DNA of 64,000 bases from Chrysomallon squamiferum (GCA_012295275.1 CM022673.1:7949811-8013810); one strand, 5' to 3'; shown: positions 1 through 13,882, counted from the stretch's first letter. The notes: a model not told the origin generated them from the sequence alone. A program made the numbers and translations.

Positions 1-81
1 TAAATTCTGTATTAGATCAATGCTAAGGTAATAAAAAATTGGATAAAACAAAACAAAAAAAAATAATAAAAAGTAAAAAAA

Positions 82-134
<53 letters not shown>

Positions 135-736
135 CAACAAGAAAACTTTGAAAAGAAACTGATTATGGAAGACAAAACAATGCAATAAGCGGAAAAAAGA
201 TAGACACATGAACATGCTCACACACACACACACACACGTATTAGTATACATGTATATGTTCACAAGTATACACGAATTCTAATTCTCTATGAATACTAAT
301 GTGTGAATGTGTGTACATTTATATATATATATATGAATATAATTATGTGTGCGTCCCGGCGTGTTTACACACACACATACATAGAGACACAGGCAACAAA
401 CACGCATGCACACATTTATATAGATATTTATATATGCTTGCATTTATGTATGTGTATTTGTGTGTGTATGTGTGTTTATGTATGTAAGACTAAATTACGT
501 GTATGTATTTATGTGTGTAAGTGTGTGTTTGGAAATGTATACGAGTATATAAAAACATGCATAAGCACACATATATACACACACACAAAAACATGAACAC
601 AAATATATAAATACATTTACGTAATATCTATTTATTTATCTATCTATACAAATATGCACACATATATAAACAAACATGCATACACACTATATACACTGTA
701 AATGTATATATGTATACATGTGAATTTGTGTTTGTA

Positions 737-786
<50 letters not shown>

Positions 787-930
787 GCTTTGTTGGACTA
801 AAAACATATACATAAGCAAGTGCGTGCGCGCATACACACACACAAAACCCACATAAATACACTTAAATGAGTGTGTATATATATATTTGCATGTATGTAT
901 GTGTGTGTGTGTGTGTGTGTGTGCTTTCCT
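82..930. repeat. compound microsatellite tract
   Basis: A run of ATA triplets (about 82-131) is followed by CA, TG, TATG/TGTATG and TA dinucleotide blocks, including (TG)n(TA)n at about 737-780 and (TG)n at 899-923. Open frames across it encode only Cys/Val/Tyr/Ile or poly-Leu strings, so they are repeat artefacts, not genes. Confidence 0.9.
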
Positions 931-1367
931 TTATTTTTTTTTTAAATATATTATTTTATAATATATTTTTTTTATTTCTGGTGTTTAGTATCTACTTACC
1001 TAAATACTTACCTGAACTGACTATTTCTCAAAATTCCATTAATAATTGAAATTAATTATAAATTTACAGAAGTCGATAAAAATGTTAAACATTTCGGATT
1101 AAATAACAACAACAACAACAACAACCAACCAACCAAACAAAAACAACAACAAATAAATAAATAAATAAATTAATTAATTAATAATTTTTTCATGAATTAT
1201 TACTTTTTCCACTTGAAATTTATCTTAAGAAGAAAATTAATTTACAAGGTAGTTTTAGTGTACCTAATTTAGAAAGCATTCAAGGCCTAACCTTCTGGGT
1301 TAATCGTTTGATTACTCCAAGGCCTGCTACTACAATGTAAACATCACATTACTTTACATTTCTATCG

Positions 1368-1432
1368 TTGACGTCAAATTTATGCCGCCAAGACGGACGT
1401 AAACGAGGTCACAGTTCAACATTTGACGTCAA
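1368..1432. promoter_or_regulatory. pair of CRE/ATF-like palindromes
   Basis: Two identical TTGACGTCAA palindromes lie at 1368-1377 and 1423-1432, 55 bp apart, inside a CpG-containing patch that stands out from the AT-rich surroundings. A third core, TGACGTCA, is at 2179-2186. TGACGTCA is the classical CREB/ATF site. Binding here is inferred from sequence only. Confidence 0.4.
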
Positions 1433-1958
1433 GGCGTTCAGCGACATGGAGTTCTGTTTCTGTCGGATGAAATTACATTAATTATAATTTTACTATAAAT
1501 GTATTATATGAAACTGCACGGAAATATTATGAAAAATGTTTTAGTTTCAGGTTGTAGTGATTTTGTAAATTAAAATTCACTGAATATCTTATAGTTATGA
1601 AAATGTCAAGGATAGCGAACGTTTTCCATAATATGTTTTTATGTTAATATTTTGTTATTTCTTTATTCATTTTGAGTCACAGTAATTGTAATTGCACAGT
1701 AGCATGCCTAAAAGATGTGTGATAAAATAAAATGTCCAATCTAAAACGATAACAAGATTAGAAAAGATTTTACAATCGTACCTATCGAAATTGACTAATT
1801 GGCCCGATCGTTACTTTCCGTTATTCACTCGGAACTCCTCGACAGACCACAAATCGTACGGTTACAAAATATTTATTTGTTTAACATTATATGGGTAAAA
1901 ACCTAAATTGCAAGATACCGACAAAACCCCAAAATAATTTAATAACTAACTAATGAAA

Positions 1959-1989
<31 letters not shown>

Positions 1990-2325
1990 CCACAAAGAAT
2001 CAATGTATGACAAATGAATTTGTTGGTAACGAACAGTTTCATTGTGCCCAACCCAGAATTAGTAATAAATAAAATATATTTCCTATCAACTATCGAACCG
2101 TGTAAATTTATTTTCTGATTCGGGTAGCACATTCACCCCCGGGCTGTGAAAGTAAGTAATTGATAAGGCTTGTCACAATGACGTCATCTTCAAAGAAATC
2201 TGCGCAGAAATAAACTAGACTACCATCCGTGGTTAATTTACTATAAACACGTTGTCAAACCATAGCTTATTAGAGCAGGGTTGGGCTGTATAACCTTTTA
2301 ATTATATATTATTAATTCATTCAGA

Positions 2326-2377
<52 letters not shown>

Positions 2378-3908
2378 TTATGAAAAAAGATCGTATGGAA
2401 AGCTAACAAATTTTATCAAAAAATTAATCGATCGAATGTGGGCAGCTCCAGCTAAATATATATGATAGTTTTGTCGTAAAATAATAAAAGCATTGCCGTA
2501 AAAGCGCGACACACACACACACACACTGTAATAAAAGGCGCTAATTATGATGATGATATGGATAGTTTGAAAGGCTACTTATGTTTCGAAAGAAAGTTAA
2601 TATCAGTAAATACAATTTTAGAATTTATCATGATGTATGAGACTAATTTATCATCATAGTATTTATTTTATTATTGAGTTCACTGAATTTTTTTTTTTTT
2701 TTTTTTTTTTTTTTGAAAATGTCATTTCAGATTAATTTATGGATATATAATAGCCATTATAGTATGCATATAAAGAAAAATGAAAAATGAATTACTTATA
2801 CCTCATTGTCAGTAAAGAAGAAAAAAAAGTATATCTATATATATTCATGTTATGATCTTTTGATACTAAACAATATAATTTAATTTTAATCTTTTTTATT
2901 ATTCATCTATTGACACACACGTACAAATAATTGAAGCAAGAAAGAAAGAAAAAAAAAAAAAGAAAACAAACGTGAACGAAATATTAAAGTCTACAACAAT
3001 AAATGTTTGTCTTGACAAAAACCAGCCTTTCAATATTTTACTATGAATATCTTCTTGCGCCCTTAGTAACTGAAGTATCCATATAAATAAAAGATTACTG
3101 TTATTTTGGTTCCAGGTGGTAATTACAAAAATAATAAATGAATCAACTAAATAAATAAATAAATAAATAAATATAAATATAAATACAGTTCATTCTGAAC
3201 TTGAAAAATGGTTGTTAACGATAATTGAAAGGCAGTAAATAAATTCTACTTATAATTAAATACATTCGTTAAAAAAAAAAGGCGGAAAACTGATTGTTGA
3301 ATTTACAAGCACAAGTCTTAAACAAATATTTACCTCAAACTGATAACAAATCAACACCACATAACTGTTGTATAAATTTACATGTACAACATAAGATTAA
3401 GCAAATGACCGAAACGAAAAAGTACATAATAAGGTAGACAACTGCTTTATATATTCTGATAGCAGATTTGTTTCCCTTGTATAAACTTCATGTAGTACAG
3501 CTGATGATACTGTATATTATTTAAAATAATTTAGACTTAAAGTAAGACTGACCATATATTGTAAAGTAATGTAGAAAGATTTCTGCTGATCTTCACAAAA
3601 GTTATCATGTTTTCCTGTACAAATCTATTTAAGAATACATCTTATTCATAATGAATTGACAGTGATAACCAAATATATCATGTAGAAATGTTCACAAAAC
3701 ATTTTTGTTTTTTGTTGAGAATTTCCTAAGAAATTGACTAATTCAGGCACCATTAATGTAAAATTAGCATCATTTAAAGACAAAAAGTCACTCATAATTT
3801 TTGATGGAAGTCAAACTTGGTATATAATTCATATTCTACATATAGTAATCATTTTCTGACATTTTCTGATGGTGCTGACACTAGTTTATTTCAAAGGGTG
3901 ATCTTCAG

Positions 3909-3914
3909 TTTATT
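3909..3914 (-). terminator. poly(A) signal of TEX10
   Basis: AATAAA on the minus strand, about 39 bp downstream of the TEX10 stop codon (3953-3955). Position and sequence fit a canonical cleavage signal, giving a very short 3' UTR. Confidence 0.5.
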
Positions 3915-3952
3915 TAAAAATAACACTTGAATAAGTTTTTCAACATAACTGT

Positions 3953-6728
3953 TTACATCAGTGCAAGCTGGTACATAAAATCACTCCACCACTGTTTTTC
4001 AGCCAAACTCAGAACTTTGCCCTGAAATGCAAATAACTGAAACTATTATTAATTACATTTAAACAATTGAGTAACAATTAAATTTTTAAGTATTAAACTT
4101 ATTTAAACAATACAAATTTTAATCTGTTATAGAAACAGAACTTTAAGCTGTAAAGTTAAATGACTTAAATTTGATAATGAATATGAATATGCATTTGTTT
4201 GTCTTTCAAATCAGTTTTATCAAAAAGAAAACACAAACCTCAACTGTTTCCTTAAATTCTTGTAGCTTCTGTTTAGTGGTGGTTGTTTTCTCACAGTTCT
4301 GTACACATTCATGTTGTAACAGTTTTGTTATAGCGTTTGTTAACAAGGAAATGTCATCTTCTGAACCGAGTGCTGAAACCAGAGCAAAAATATTATACTA
4401 TATGAAGAGAATTTTGTATTCAATTTGATATGAGAAAATACCTAGCCTGGAGCTGTTTTTTTTTGAAACCTATAAACTATTTTCATAACATCACTCTGTG
4501 AGAATTGGCTTTACTGCAAGCTATTAATCTGTTACTGTGACTGAACAGTCCGTTATAATCTGTAAAATGTTATGTAATATGGCTCAGAATATGAAACTAA
4601 AGCATTTTATGAAGCTTTAATATTGAATAATATGAACATCTCGAAGTTAGTACACTCGCACTGAAATCTTCACACACCAAAACCTTTTTTTTTTAAACTG
4701 CATTAAATATTCAGAACTCTGCTTATAATGTGGACTGACTCCTGAACTGGGTGAAAACCTCATATAAAAAAATAAAAAATAAAAATAAATAATACTCACA
4801 AGTCAGAAGATTAACAGCTTTCTGTAAAAACATACTGAATGTTTCATTTCCAATTAACAAACAATTACTGCAGCAAGTCAACAAGACATTTTTGTCTTCA
4901 ATACTCAAATTATCACTCATTTCTTCCTGACTTGTCAAATCATAAACCAGTGACAGACACAGTTTTACAATAATGTTCTGCCATTGGTCAGTTTGATCAT
5001 GTGACATAAACTGGTTGCTGGTGGTCAGAATTCCATATACAGTCAAAATGGAAATGACATTGTGACATTCCTAAAGGGGAAAACAAAAAAAGGAATGCTG
5101 AAAACTATAAAGATAATTTCAAATTATAAAACACTTAGATTTATTTGTGATAGTTATTTAACATATAGAGAGATAATTTGAAAGTGTATTTAAAATAAAT
5201 TGAACTTTGGCATCTTAAAACTTATTTTCATTTAAAAATGAGTAACAAATGTTTTTAGTACAGGAACTAATTATTTTTCAAAAAATTCAAATGTAGCTTG
5301 ATTTGTTATTGGTGATTTGAAACTTTCTCTAGTTATGTTTGTGATTATAGTAAGATAGCAGAAATGCTAACCAGTAATTTAGTCCAGAAATACTCTGTCA
5401 GAGAAGCCAGTTCTTTCTGGTGAGGCAAGTGGTTCATCTGATTTGTAACATGCTGTGTAAGACAAAAAAATTATTTAATTTTTTTTTATTCAACAAACAA
5501 AAACAAAAATATATCGAAGTATCTAAACATTTCAAATATCGGAGGCTAGAATAATTTTCTTCTGGGTACCAGTTAGAAAAATGATAACTTGAAATATGGT
5601 ATTTTAATAACAGTACAAACTGAACAAAATAAAAATAAAAGCAAATAAAATCTATTAACTCAACCTGAACCACTGAGAGATGCTTGTCCCACTTTTCCTT
5701 TGTGACCGACCAGTAAATTCCATACAGACTGTACGAGCTGAAGTCGTTTTCTTCACCAACAGCAGCCAGCCTTTCACTGGTAACTCCTGTAACAAAATAT
5801 TCCAATTTACTGTTGAATTTAATAGGACAAGATTATATAATTATGTTTAGCTTAAATTACTGAATTTGTACGTGCATGAATTTTGTTTATTTTGTTCATG
5901 ATTTGCCCATGTGCATGTACTGTTGGTAATGTGCTCGTGTTTCTGAGTATGTGTGAAGGGATGTGTGTGTACAAAATGCATGCTGTCTGTTATGGACAGT
6001 AATGCTACGTAGATTCTGACAACTGAGAGACAGGCCACACAATGGAGTTCTCTCAACACTCACCTGTTAACAGAGTCATCATAAAGGATATGTAATTGGA
6101 ATCCTCTGCTTGGTCTTTCTTATCTGCAAGTTGCAGATATCTTTAAAAAGAAATTAACGTATCAGAAAAAAATTAATTTACAGTCTTGTCACACAGTAAT
6201 CAACTATTTAAGAACTTTTTAAAAGAGTGGGAGATCTAGTATTATTTTGACTTGGCAATAACATTTTTATCATCATCTGGTTTTGTATTTAGCATGTAAC
6301 CAGTGACTGCATCATTTAATATATCTTCACTTATCTAAAAGCATAACAGTAAAATAATGAGCTTGTGAAGTAGTAATTTATTGAAAAATCATCAAATAAA
6401 AAGTGTCAAATAACACAACAAATGTCATACTTGGGAGCATGTTGATTCGACAGGCTTATCTGTCTGTAGGTAAAAGTTCAGTATACTCACCTATGATGGA
6501 TGATGTCTAATACATACAGACTGACCTCACTGTCTGTCTGATCATCAAGCAAAAACCCACACAAGGATTTTAATAAACCGGGTTTCAGTGTTGGAAACCA
6601 GTATAAGATCTCTAACAGACTGTTTTGTATAACAGATTTACAATTTACTAAACTACCTGTGTTAGGATCTGGAAAAAACATAAAAAAGAGATAATAATAT
6701 GTTAACATGAGAAAGACATGTAAATGTG

Positions 6729-6762
<34 letters not shown>

Positions 6763-9700
6763 TTTTTTTTTTTTTTTTTTTTATTTGGAATATATTAATA
6801 TAACAGTATAAAATAATAGTTTGTGGAGTATTAACTTTAATGTTTGAAAATAAAATTAAAAATCCCTAAATGTTTGAGATGCCATGTTGGTTTTCAGTGA
6901 TTAACTTATACTCCAGGGTTTCTTGGGATTAAATAATGTAATAATAAAAAGAAAATACTCATGCATGCTCATTAATTTGTTATTTTACTGTCATACAGAA
7001 TCAACAGACTGGTTACTAGAAGAAAAAAAAACATATAAAAAAAAAAAAAAAACGTGCAGATATCTCAAATGTATTTAGCCCTTTACTATATGCACTGAAC
7101 ATCTTTAATTATTAATAATAAATCAGATAAATATTTAAAAGATAAGAAAATATGCTGATACCTAACAAGTCAATGAAAACATCTTCCAAGCTGGCAAACA
7201 CTGTGGAACATTTCTTGCAAGCAGCTTGTTTCATCACAGACATGATGACTGTTGACATTTCATCGTTTTCTTTTATCACTACTGAAAGCAACTCGGGCAA
7301 TGATTTCAAAAATCTCTCCATGACATTCCGAGGCCTGTAAGTGTAACAAGACAATTCTGGATTAATGATTATCTTTATTTTATGAAAGTAAGACTGGAAA
7401 AGGAATTTTCTAAATGTTAATGAAGGATGGTGCATAAAACTGTCTATAACTTATAACTTTGTTTATATTACTGCTGTTAGTCAGTTTGAAGTTGCACTAA
7501 TTGTAATCATGAAATTTAAAAATTTTGCCAGTTAGTAACATGCATTTTTGTTCTTCCTAAATGATACAAATCATGTGCAAATGGTTTTCAATTTGTATCT
7601 TAGTGTAGCTGCATATGGAATTCCATTCTGGAGTACTGGCCCCTAACTTTTAGTCTTGTTTATAGTAATAATTAGTAATAAAGTATCTGTCACTTTAATA
7701 AAATATGAAGAGTGGTGTTGTTAAAAGGGAAGCAAGACAACAACTGTCTTTTCAACAAGTTTATAATTCTCTATAGTTTATAGTTCGTTTATTTTTTTTT
7801 TTTTGTCACCAGGCCTTGGAACAACTTTCTTGATTTGTGATGTCATGTTAGCTTTGCTCTCCATTGAAAAAGAATTGGTTAGCAAGTTGGATTAAAATAA
7901 AGTAACTGATTACATTTAGAGATTTAGGAATTCATTGTAAATACAAAATAAAAATAAAACATATTTGGGGGTACATGTCATGGTATATTTCATTTATGTG
8001 TTCATTTTCCCAAACTTTAGAACCCGGCTACACCCATGAATGTGAGAAATTATTCTTATAATTAAACATCTTCAGAAACACAGAAGTTCAAGTAGGTGTT
8101 ATCTCAGAAAAATAATTTGACAAAAATGCTGCAAGTATCTTTGTCTAGGTTATATAATATTAATAATTTCAGTACCATACAAACACAGTTTGGGAATGAT
8201 AAAGTAGCTGATCAGAGAAAAGATTAAGGAAGAGTTTCTTTTCAGTTGACAAGGGATGACAACTGAGATAATACTGCAGAGATTCTTCAAGCAGTTGTGA
8301 GTCATTTCCTGAAATAACAATAAAAAACAACAATGCATTGGATACTGTCTTATAAAATACATTACAATACCAGCACTCTGAAGCATTAATTTGAAACTAA
8401 GTGAAAAGTTATGTAAAAGTAAAAAGTTATGATCTGTCCAAATTGCTTGTGTTAAAATAAGAAAAAGAAAAAAGAATGAATAACGTTTGGTGTGAAAAAT
8501 TCAAGTGAAAGTATTAGCTGCTTTATACTGTGAATTATATATTTGTACTAATGGGATATTAAAGATACACTAAATAATCAGTATCTTGAACTTGCTGTTT
8601 TTCACAATTCAGTAAAGCTTAATTTATTTTCATGAAACATGGAAAATGTATATACCTAGTGAATTAGTTTCCACCATCAACTTTTTAATTATTCTGATGA
8701 CAACTCTAATCTGGTTTGCATCCAGTTCCCTCCCTTTCAGACAGGAAGTGACATAATCACAGATCTGTGCTATCCATTTCATCTTCACAGAAACTGCAGA
8801 ATTGCCAACAAAATAAGACATAATATCACATATAGCCAAATTTAATGTTTCCACAGGAACCTGAAAAACAAGGATAAAGAAAATTATATATAAGAATACA
8901 TTACAAATAACAATCCACATATCAGAACATTCTATATTTCTACAGAGGAGTCTTTCTTGGAATGGGAAACATACTAATTTTATGACTCACAATAATTCAG
9001 GCAACCACTCTGAGCTGCATGTTATGTTTTCATACTCCTCCCCAAAAATAAGGAATAATTTTTTTTTTTTTTTAAATGGACTCATGGAATATCATATAAA
9101 CAGAAAATTCAAATAACCTTACCACAGGGAAATCATGTTTGGCTTTCTTTGGTGGATGCATTGTTTCATGAACTGCATATGGAAAGCTTGACAAGAAATA
9201 TTTGTCAAAATCTTTGAAGAATGAAGCCAGATAAGAAGAAATCTGAAAAACAAAACCAAAAAAAACAAACCCACATTTACCAATTATAAACTAAATAGAT
9301 ACAATTAATGCAGCCAATTCATTTTTATTAGATTTATAGCAAAAATAAAATAAATTTTAATAGGGCTTGAAATTATACTATGATGTATTATGGAATGCTG
9401 TGTTTGTTGGGTTTTCTTGTTTCAGCAACTGGTTAAGATACCTTACACTCACACTAAAAATTACCTTTATGAGTATGTTTGAATATATTAATATATATAA
9501 CACAAATATTTCAGTGCACTTTACTAAATAAATATATGAACTTGGCTACAAGGTTCCATGTTGTCTGTGTCCAGAATCAAAATTAACAGGTAAAACTAAA
9601 TTATTCTGTTGTATGTACATCTTTAAAAAGTATTATTTTAGAAATACTATAACGACTTTGAATATATCACTTACACTGTCGTCATGGCAATGGTCTCTTT

Positions 9701-12222
9701 GGGCAACCAGAGATTCCCACAGCAGTTGTATCACACTAGCTATTGTCAACATCACTGACATTACATTCTGTTGCACGATACTACCTGAAATATGAAGAGA
9801 TTTAGTTATTACATATTTCTCCTTTTTAGTCTGCATTATTTCATATTTAACACTATTGTTTAAAAAATAAAAAAAATAAAAATTCTTAAATCATGTCATA
9901 CATAATTATTTATACTACTAATGAATACAAAAGATAGAAAATATTCTCCCATTTTGATTCAACTTTTATTCTGCTGTTATTTATATTCTTAAATGTATAC
10001 ATTGTAATGACTAGTGTAAATGTTTTGTGTATATGAAATGTGAATTTTATTTCATTATGGTTGTATGTATATACCTGTGTGTGTTTGTTTTCACCTGTCT
10101 GTTTCTCTAAATGTTAATTTAAGCAGATTATTAAACTATTAGATAACAATGGAATATCAATAACAGAAAATATAAAAGAGCATATATTATTATATAATTT
10201 TTCTTATGGTTTCAGCTGTGCTGGATAGTTCTCAATTCTTCCAGGCAATCTTTTTTTAAACCTGAACTCTATTCAAATTTGCAAAGCAAAATTTATACCT
10301 ACTGAATTGGAAATTAAAAAACAAACTTGTCCTGAAAATGAGTGTGAATACTTTTTTAATTGGCTTAATATTTTTTGTACTGTCATCTTCTTAACTGCAA
10401 AAGTTCTGTATTACAGACTCTTTTTTTTCCTTTTATTAAGGAAGATTAAACCACACAAACCCAATGAAAAAACACTACTTAAAATAAAAAAAGTTTTTTT
10501 TTTACCTGAATCACTGCTGTTGTTGTCCATTGTAGGTCGTGACTCCATCCAGCATTCTATAAGCAGTGGAACCAAGATGTCTGCATATTTCTTTATATTA
10601 TATTCATGGTCTCCAGATGAAACTGACTTGTTACTGGTACCTGTTATCAAGGTTCTGTCACTTCTAAAATTAATAAATAAATGCTTTTCTAAAAATGTTT
10701 CTGTTTAAATAAAATATTAACCAATTTTCATACATCATTTTTAAAATAAAAATAGTTTGATTATATGTTCAAGAAAACAATAAAATTATGCAAACAACAA
10801 CAACAAAAAATAAATAGGTATTCAGATAAATAAATAAAGAAAGAAAGAAAAAAACAATCCATTGTTAAAAAGGACTGATATGCTTACTTTGAATGAAAGT
10901 GATAAAAATAAATATAAATTAAAATGTTACCCAAGAACAAATCCAGGAGAAGCCCATGAATTGATTACATAAGAAGGAAAGATCTGTTTGGTCTCTGAAG
11001 AAGGCTGCCACCTTATAACACTTTCAGTCTTTTTATCTTCTTTTGAATTTTGTGCTCTCAAAGTCAACATTGCTGTCAGTAATTTATGCAGTCGAGCTAA
11101 CACCCCAGAGCGCCATTTATGAACTGAAATTCTGCTGTTTGGCATTACTGTCAACGAACGTCCAGAATCCATTCTGTTTCCAAGACCCTTAGAACGACCT
11201 GTGACTCGATTTCTCGAAATTTGCTCAATAAAATTTGGCAGTATCTGAGTGGAATTATTTGTTACTAAATCTGGATAAGTTTCCAAAAGTAGATCAAATA
11301 TATTTAAAGAATCTTTTTGAATGTCTTCATAAATGTGTGTCATTGCACAGCAGAGATGGGCACTCAACAGAGGAAAAAATGGTGACAGCTGACTGGAAGA
11401 TACGAAAGAAAAAATAATTTTCAAAAGTCTTATAACAGCTTGGCGAACTGCAGAATCCTTATCTGTGAAGAGCTGGGATATTTTTTCAAACATAGCTGAC
11501 AGATGTAAAGGAACAAGATGTGGATGTAGAGTTATAATCTCCTTCAATCCTGAGACAGCTTCGTGACGAACGCCCGAGTTGTAATGCTGACACTGTGTGA
11601 GTAGTTCCTATATTAACAAGAATAAATCATCTTTAAAGTTTAACTCTATACTGAGTTGTTTTTAAATAAATAAAAAAATATATCTCCCAACCAATGAACA
11701 TGCAAAATAATTTATCTCCAGTTTAACTTTAAGCTCTGCAGAAAAAGTGTTCACTAAAAACTAAAAATAACATTAATGTTCATTCATTATAATTATTATT
11801 ATTTTTTTTAATGATTTCTGTTGGCTTAAGACCTCTGATCACCAACTTACAAGTATAAATAAAATCATTTAAAAGATTCAAAGTAGACTTTAACTTGTAT
11901 CTTATATGGCTAACTTTCTTTTTATCTAAACAATCATATCATCATTAATAATCCCAAACAAACAAGAATAACTGCTTCAATAATTGTCTGATTTACTTAA
12001 ATTATATGAGAAAATTATTTATTAAAAGGAAAAAAAACAAACCTTTATATTAAGTTTTCGGTGTGTACTAGGTTCAGAGCTTTCTCCTTTTAGCTTCTGG
12101 ACAACTTGAATAGTTCTTGTCTTGAAACAAGTGTTTGTAACATTTTGACCTTTTGGTAATTTTTTACCAACTTTGAACTTTACTTTTTGAAAATCTTTCT
12201 TTTTCTTCTTTGTCTTAGACAT
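3953..12222 (-). CDS. TEX10: TEX10 / Ipi1-like ribosome biogenesis protein
   Basis: Animal TEX10 is a HEAT/ARM-type scaffold, related to yeast Ipi1. It sits in the nucleolar PELP1-TEX10-WDR18 (rixosome) complex, which acts in late 60S maturation. Fifteen coding exons, 5' to 3': 12043-12222, 10931-11607, 10506-10663, 9675-9784, 9123-9242, 8656-8860, 8176-8308, 7162-7334, 6491-6668, 6064-6140, 5665-5786, 5372-5452, 4800-5070, 4239-4372, 3953-4021. All introns are GT-AG and the exons sum to 2,688 nt, so 895 aa, close to the vertebrate length of about 930. The basic N-terminus with DFQKVKFKVGK and the following HYNSGVRHEAVSGLKE are family hallmarks. SPFFPLLSAHLCCAMTHI lies in the conserved Ipi1 region, and PLLIECWMES is also conserved. 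An acceptor just 5' of the ATG implies a noncoding first exon. Confidence 0.93.
6729..6782. repeat. A30-T24 inverted homopolymer
   Basis: A run of 30 A is followed directly by 24 T inside a TEX10 intron, forming a perfect simple-sequence palindrome. It may be a back-to-back pair of poly(A) tails or a polymerase/assembly artefact. Confidence 0.9.
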
Positions 12223-12685
12223 GTCTGTGTATCTGTGAATGTGATAAACATATTATCATCATATAGATATATATATAATTTTGAATAATATTTGTTTAAG
12301 AAATGCTGAACATTTTAATATCTATAGTTATTAGTATATATATATATATATATTTAAATATTGTTTAATACTGCTGTGGTCCTAGTTTCCACACTGCGTT
12401 AGAAAAGCAGTAATTCGGAATTACCAGTTTTAGTGTACTAAAATATATTAAATTGTGTATAACTTTTCTTAAAACAAAGTTACAGGATGTTACAAAGAAT
12501 ATAAATTGTGATTTTTGTACTTTGAATAATAATAATAATAGTAATTTACTAATTATATTAATAATAATAATAAAAAAAAAAAATAAATAAATAAATAAAA
12601 TATTAAACAACTTATTAACTATTAATATAAGAATAAAAAAAACTGTTTTATTATTGTTCTTATGTTAATGTAAGTTTCATAAAAA

Positions 12686-12785
12686 ATACCTAAAGCCAGA
12701 ATACAATTAATAAAGGTTTCTTCTTTCTTTCCGACTAGGTTATAATTTAGGATGTAAACACGTTTCTCGTGGACGCAGCCATTTT
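12686..12785 (-). other. candidate noncoding first exon of TEX10
   Basis: The ATG exon of TEX10 is preceded by a good acceptor (TTCACAG ending near 12236 on the minus strand). Upstream on the same strand there is a GT donor, TTTAG|gtattt, near 12690, and a YY1-like AAAATGGCTGC at 12775-12785. Together these suggest a 5' UTR exon of about 90-100 nt. No transcript evidence is available from sequence alone. Confidence 0.3.
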
Positions 12786-13034
12786 TATTTTTCGTTTAAT
12801 TTCCTCTCCAAGTCATGAGCACTGTCTAAATATAAAAATCAGAGAAAAAACTAAACATATATAAACAGTATATCTTAACAAAAAGACAGACAGAAAGAGA
12901 ATTATTTACATGTAAAAATCCACGAGGACTACCATGTTAATATAAAAAGCATACCAAAGAATATCATGGATTTAAAAGTATAGACTAATAGGAAACATTT
13001 AAATCGGTATAGCAAAAATAACATAATTCTCAAA

Positions 13035-13044
13035 TCTCGCGAGA
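13035..13044. promoter_or_regulatory. TCTCGCGAGA promoter palindrome
   Basis: The exact ten-base palindrome TCTCGCGAGA, extended to ATCTCGCGAGAT at 13034-13045. In vertebrates this element is bound by BANP and drives CpG-island housekeeping promoters, often bidirectional ones. Its place between two divergent genes fits that role. Function here is inferred. Confidence 0.6.
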
Positions 13045-13171
13045 TTTTGACGCGGCAGAAAAACAATAACAACATGGATATTACATGGGTTTAGGATTTG
13101 TATTCGTTAGCACCATATTTATTATAACTTGTATTTTATTTTAGGTAGGCGTGTACAATCTGTGTACACAG
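13045..13171 (+). other. candidate noncoding first exon of SWEET gene
   Basis: The SWEET start codon follows a splice acceptor (CCATTTTAG at about 13868-13876), so transcription starts further upstream. The strongest donor in the gap is CACAG|gtaaat at 13171/13172, just downstream of the TCTCGCGAGA element. The exact 5' end is unknown. Confidence 0.35.
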
Positions 13172-13882
13172 GTAAATTAACAAGCATATATTTGACTAAG
13201 GCATGTTATATCCTGCGAATGACACCATCGTCTAAGCAGAGAAGTGCTAGTTTTTTTAATTTTATATTTTAAAATGATACCTTTTTTTTAAAAAGTCATA
13301 AATCCATACAAACCAAATTAATTTTAATCAGTTTTCTCATACTATCTATTTCTATATGTGTAGGGATAAAGTGTGTTATATATTTGTATTTAGAAGTATG
13401 TGTATAAAACTGTTAACTTGATAACATGAGAATGTTCTAACGAGGTCTCATTATTTAGAGACATTTACGATTTAATAATTCATTATAACATCTGTGGCAT
13501 TATTGCATACACATACTTTATATGTTATCATTTTCTTCTCTAGTACATAAAAATTAATAATTGAAGATTTCTAAGGCAGTGTAAGAACATCTTTAAGGAA
13601 GGTGATTTGTTACTCCTTTGTAGTAACTGGCAGTAAAAAAAAATTCATTTTCAGTCATACTGTATGATAATATAAACATAAAAAATATGTAGCAAAACCT
13701 TTTTTTTTCTTGGTCGGTATAAAGTAACATTTCATCAAATTTTTTATCTGGGTTAAGAAATCCTATTATAAGTATAGTAAATGAAAATGTCTCCATGTAA
13801 GTCAATTATAAATAACTATACAATGATGTTTTCCAATCCAGATTACTTGAAAAGAAATTTTGTTTTGCCATTTTAGAATTAG

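Larger units (their letters stand above)
1051..3952. other. intergenic DNA left of TEX10
   Basis: No coding exon is recognisable on either strand. The stretch contains short AAAT, AAC and AAT arrays (for example AAT at about 2328-2375), a T-run at about 2691-2714, and a locally CpG-richer patch at about 1,360-1,860 that looks promoter-like. That patch could serve a gene beyond the left edge. The last 50 bases before TEX10 belong to its 3' UTR. Confidence 0.5.
12236..13882. promoter_or_regulatory. divergent TEX10/SWEET promoter region
   Basis: The 1.66 kb between the two divergent start codons has no coding potential. It carries CpG-containing patches near 12,740-12,790 and 13,030-13,080, a TCTCGCGAGA palindrome, and splice signals for 5' UTR exons on both sides. 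The rest is AT-rich. Confidence 0.55.

Noticed and set aside
10307-10708. 133-codon plus-strand open frame
   Set aside because: It is antisense to a conserved TEX10 exon (10506-10663) and extends into intron. The minus-strand reading is the conserved one.
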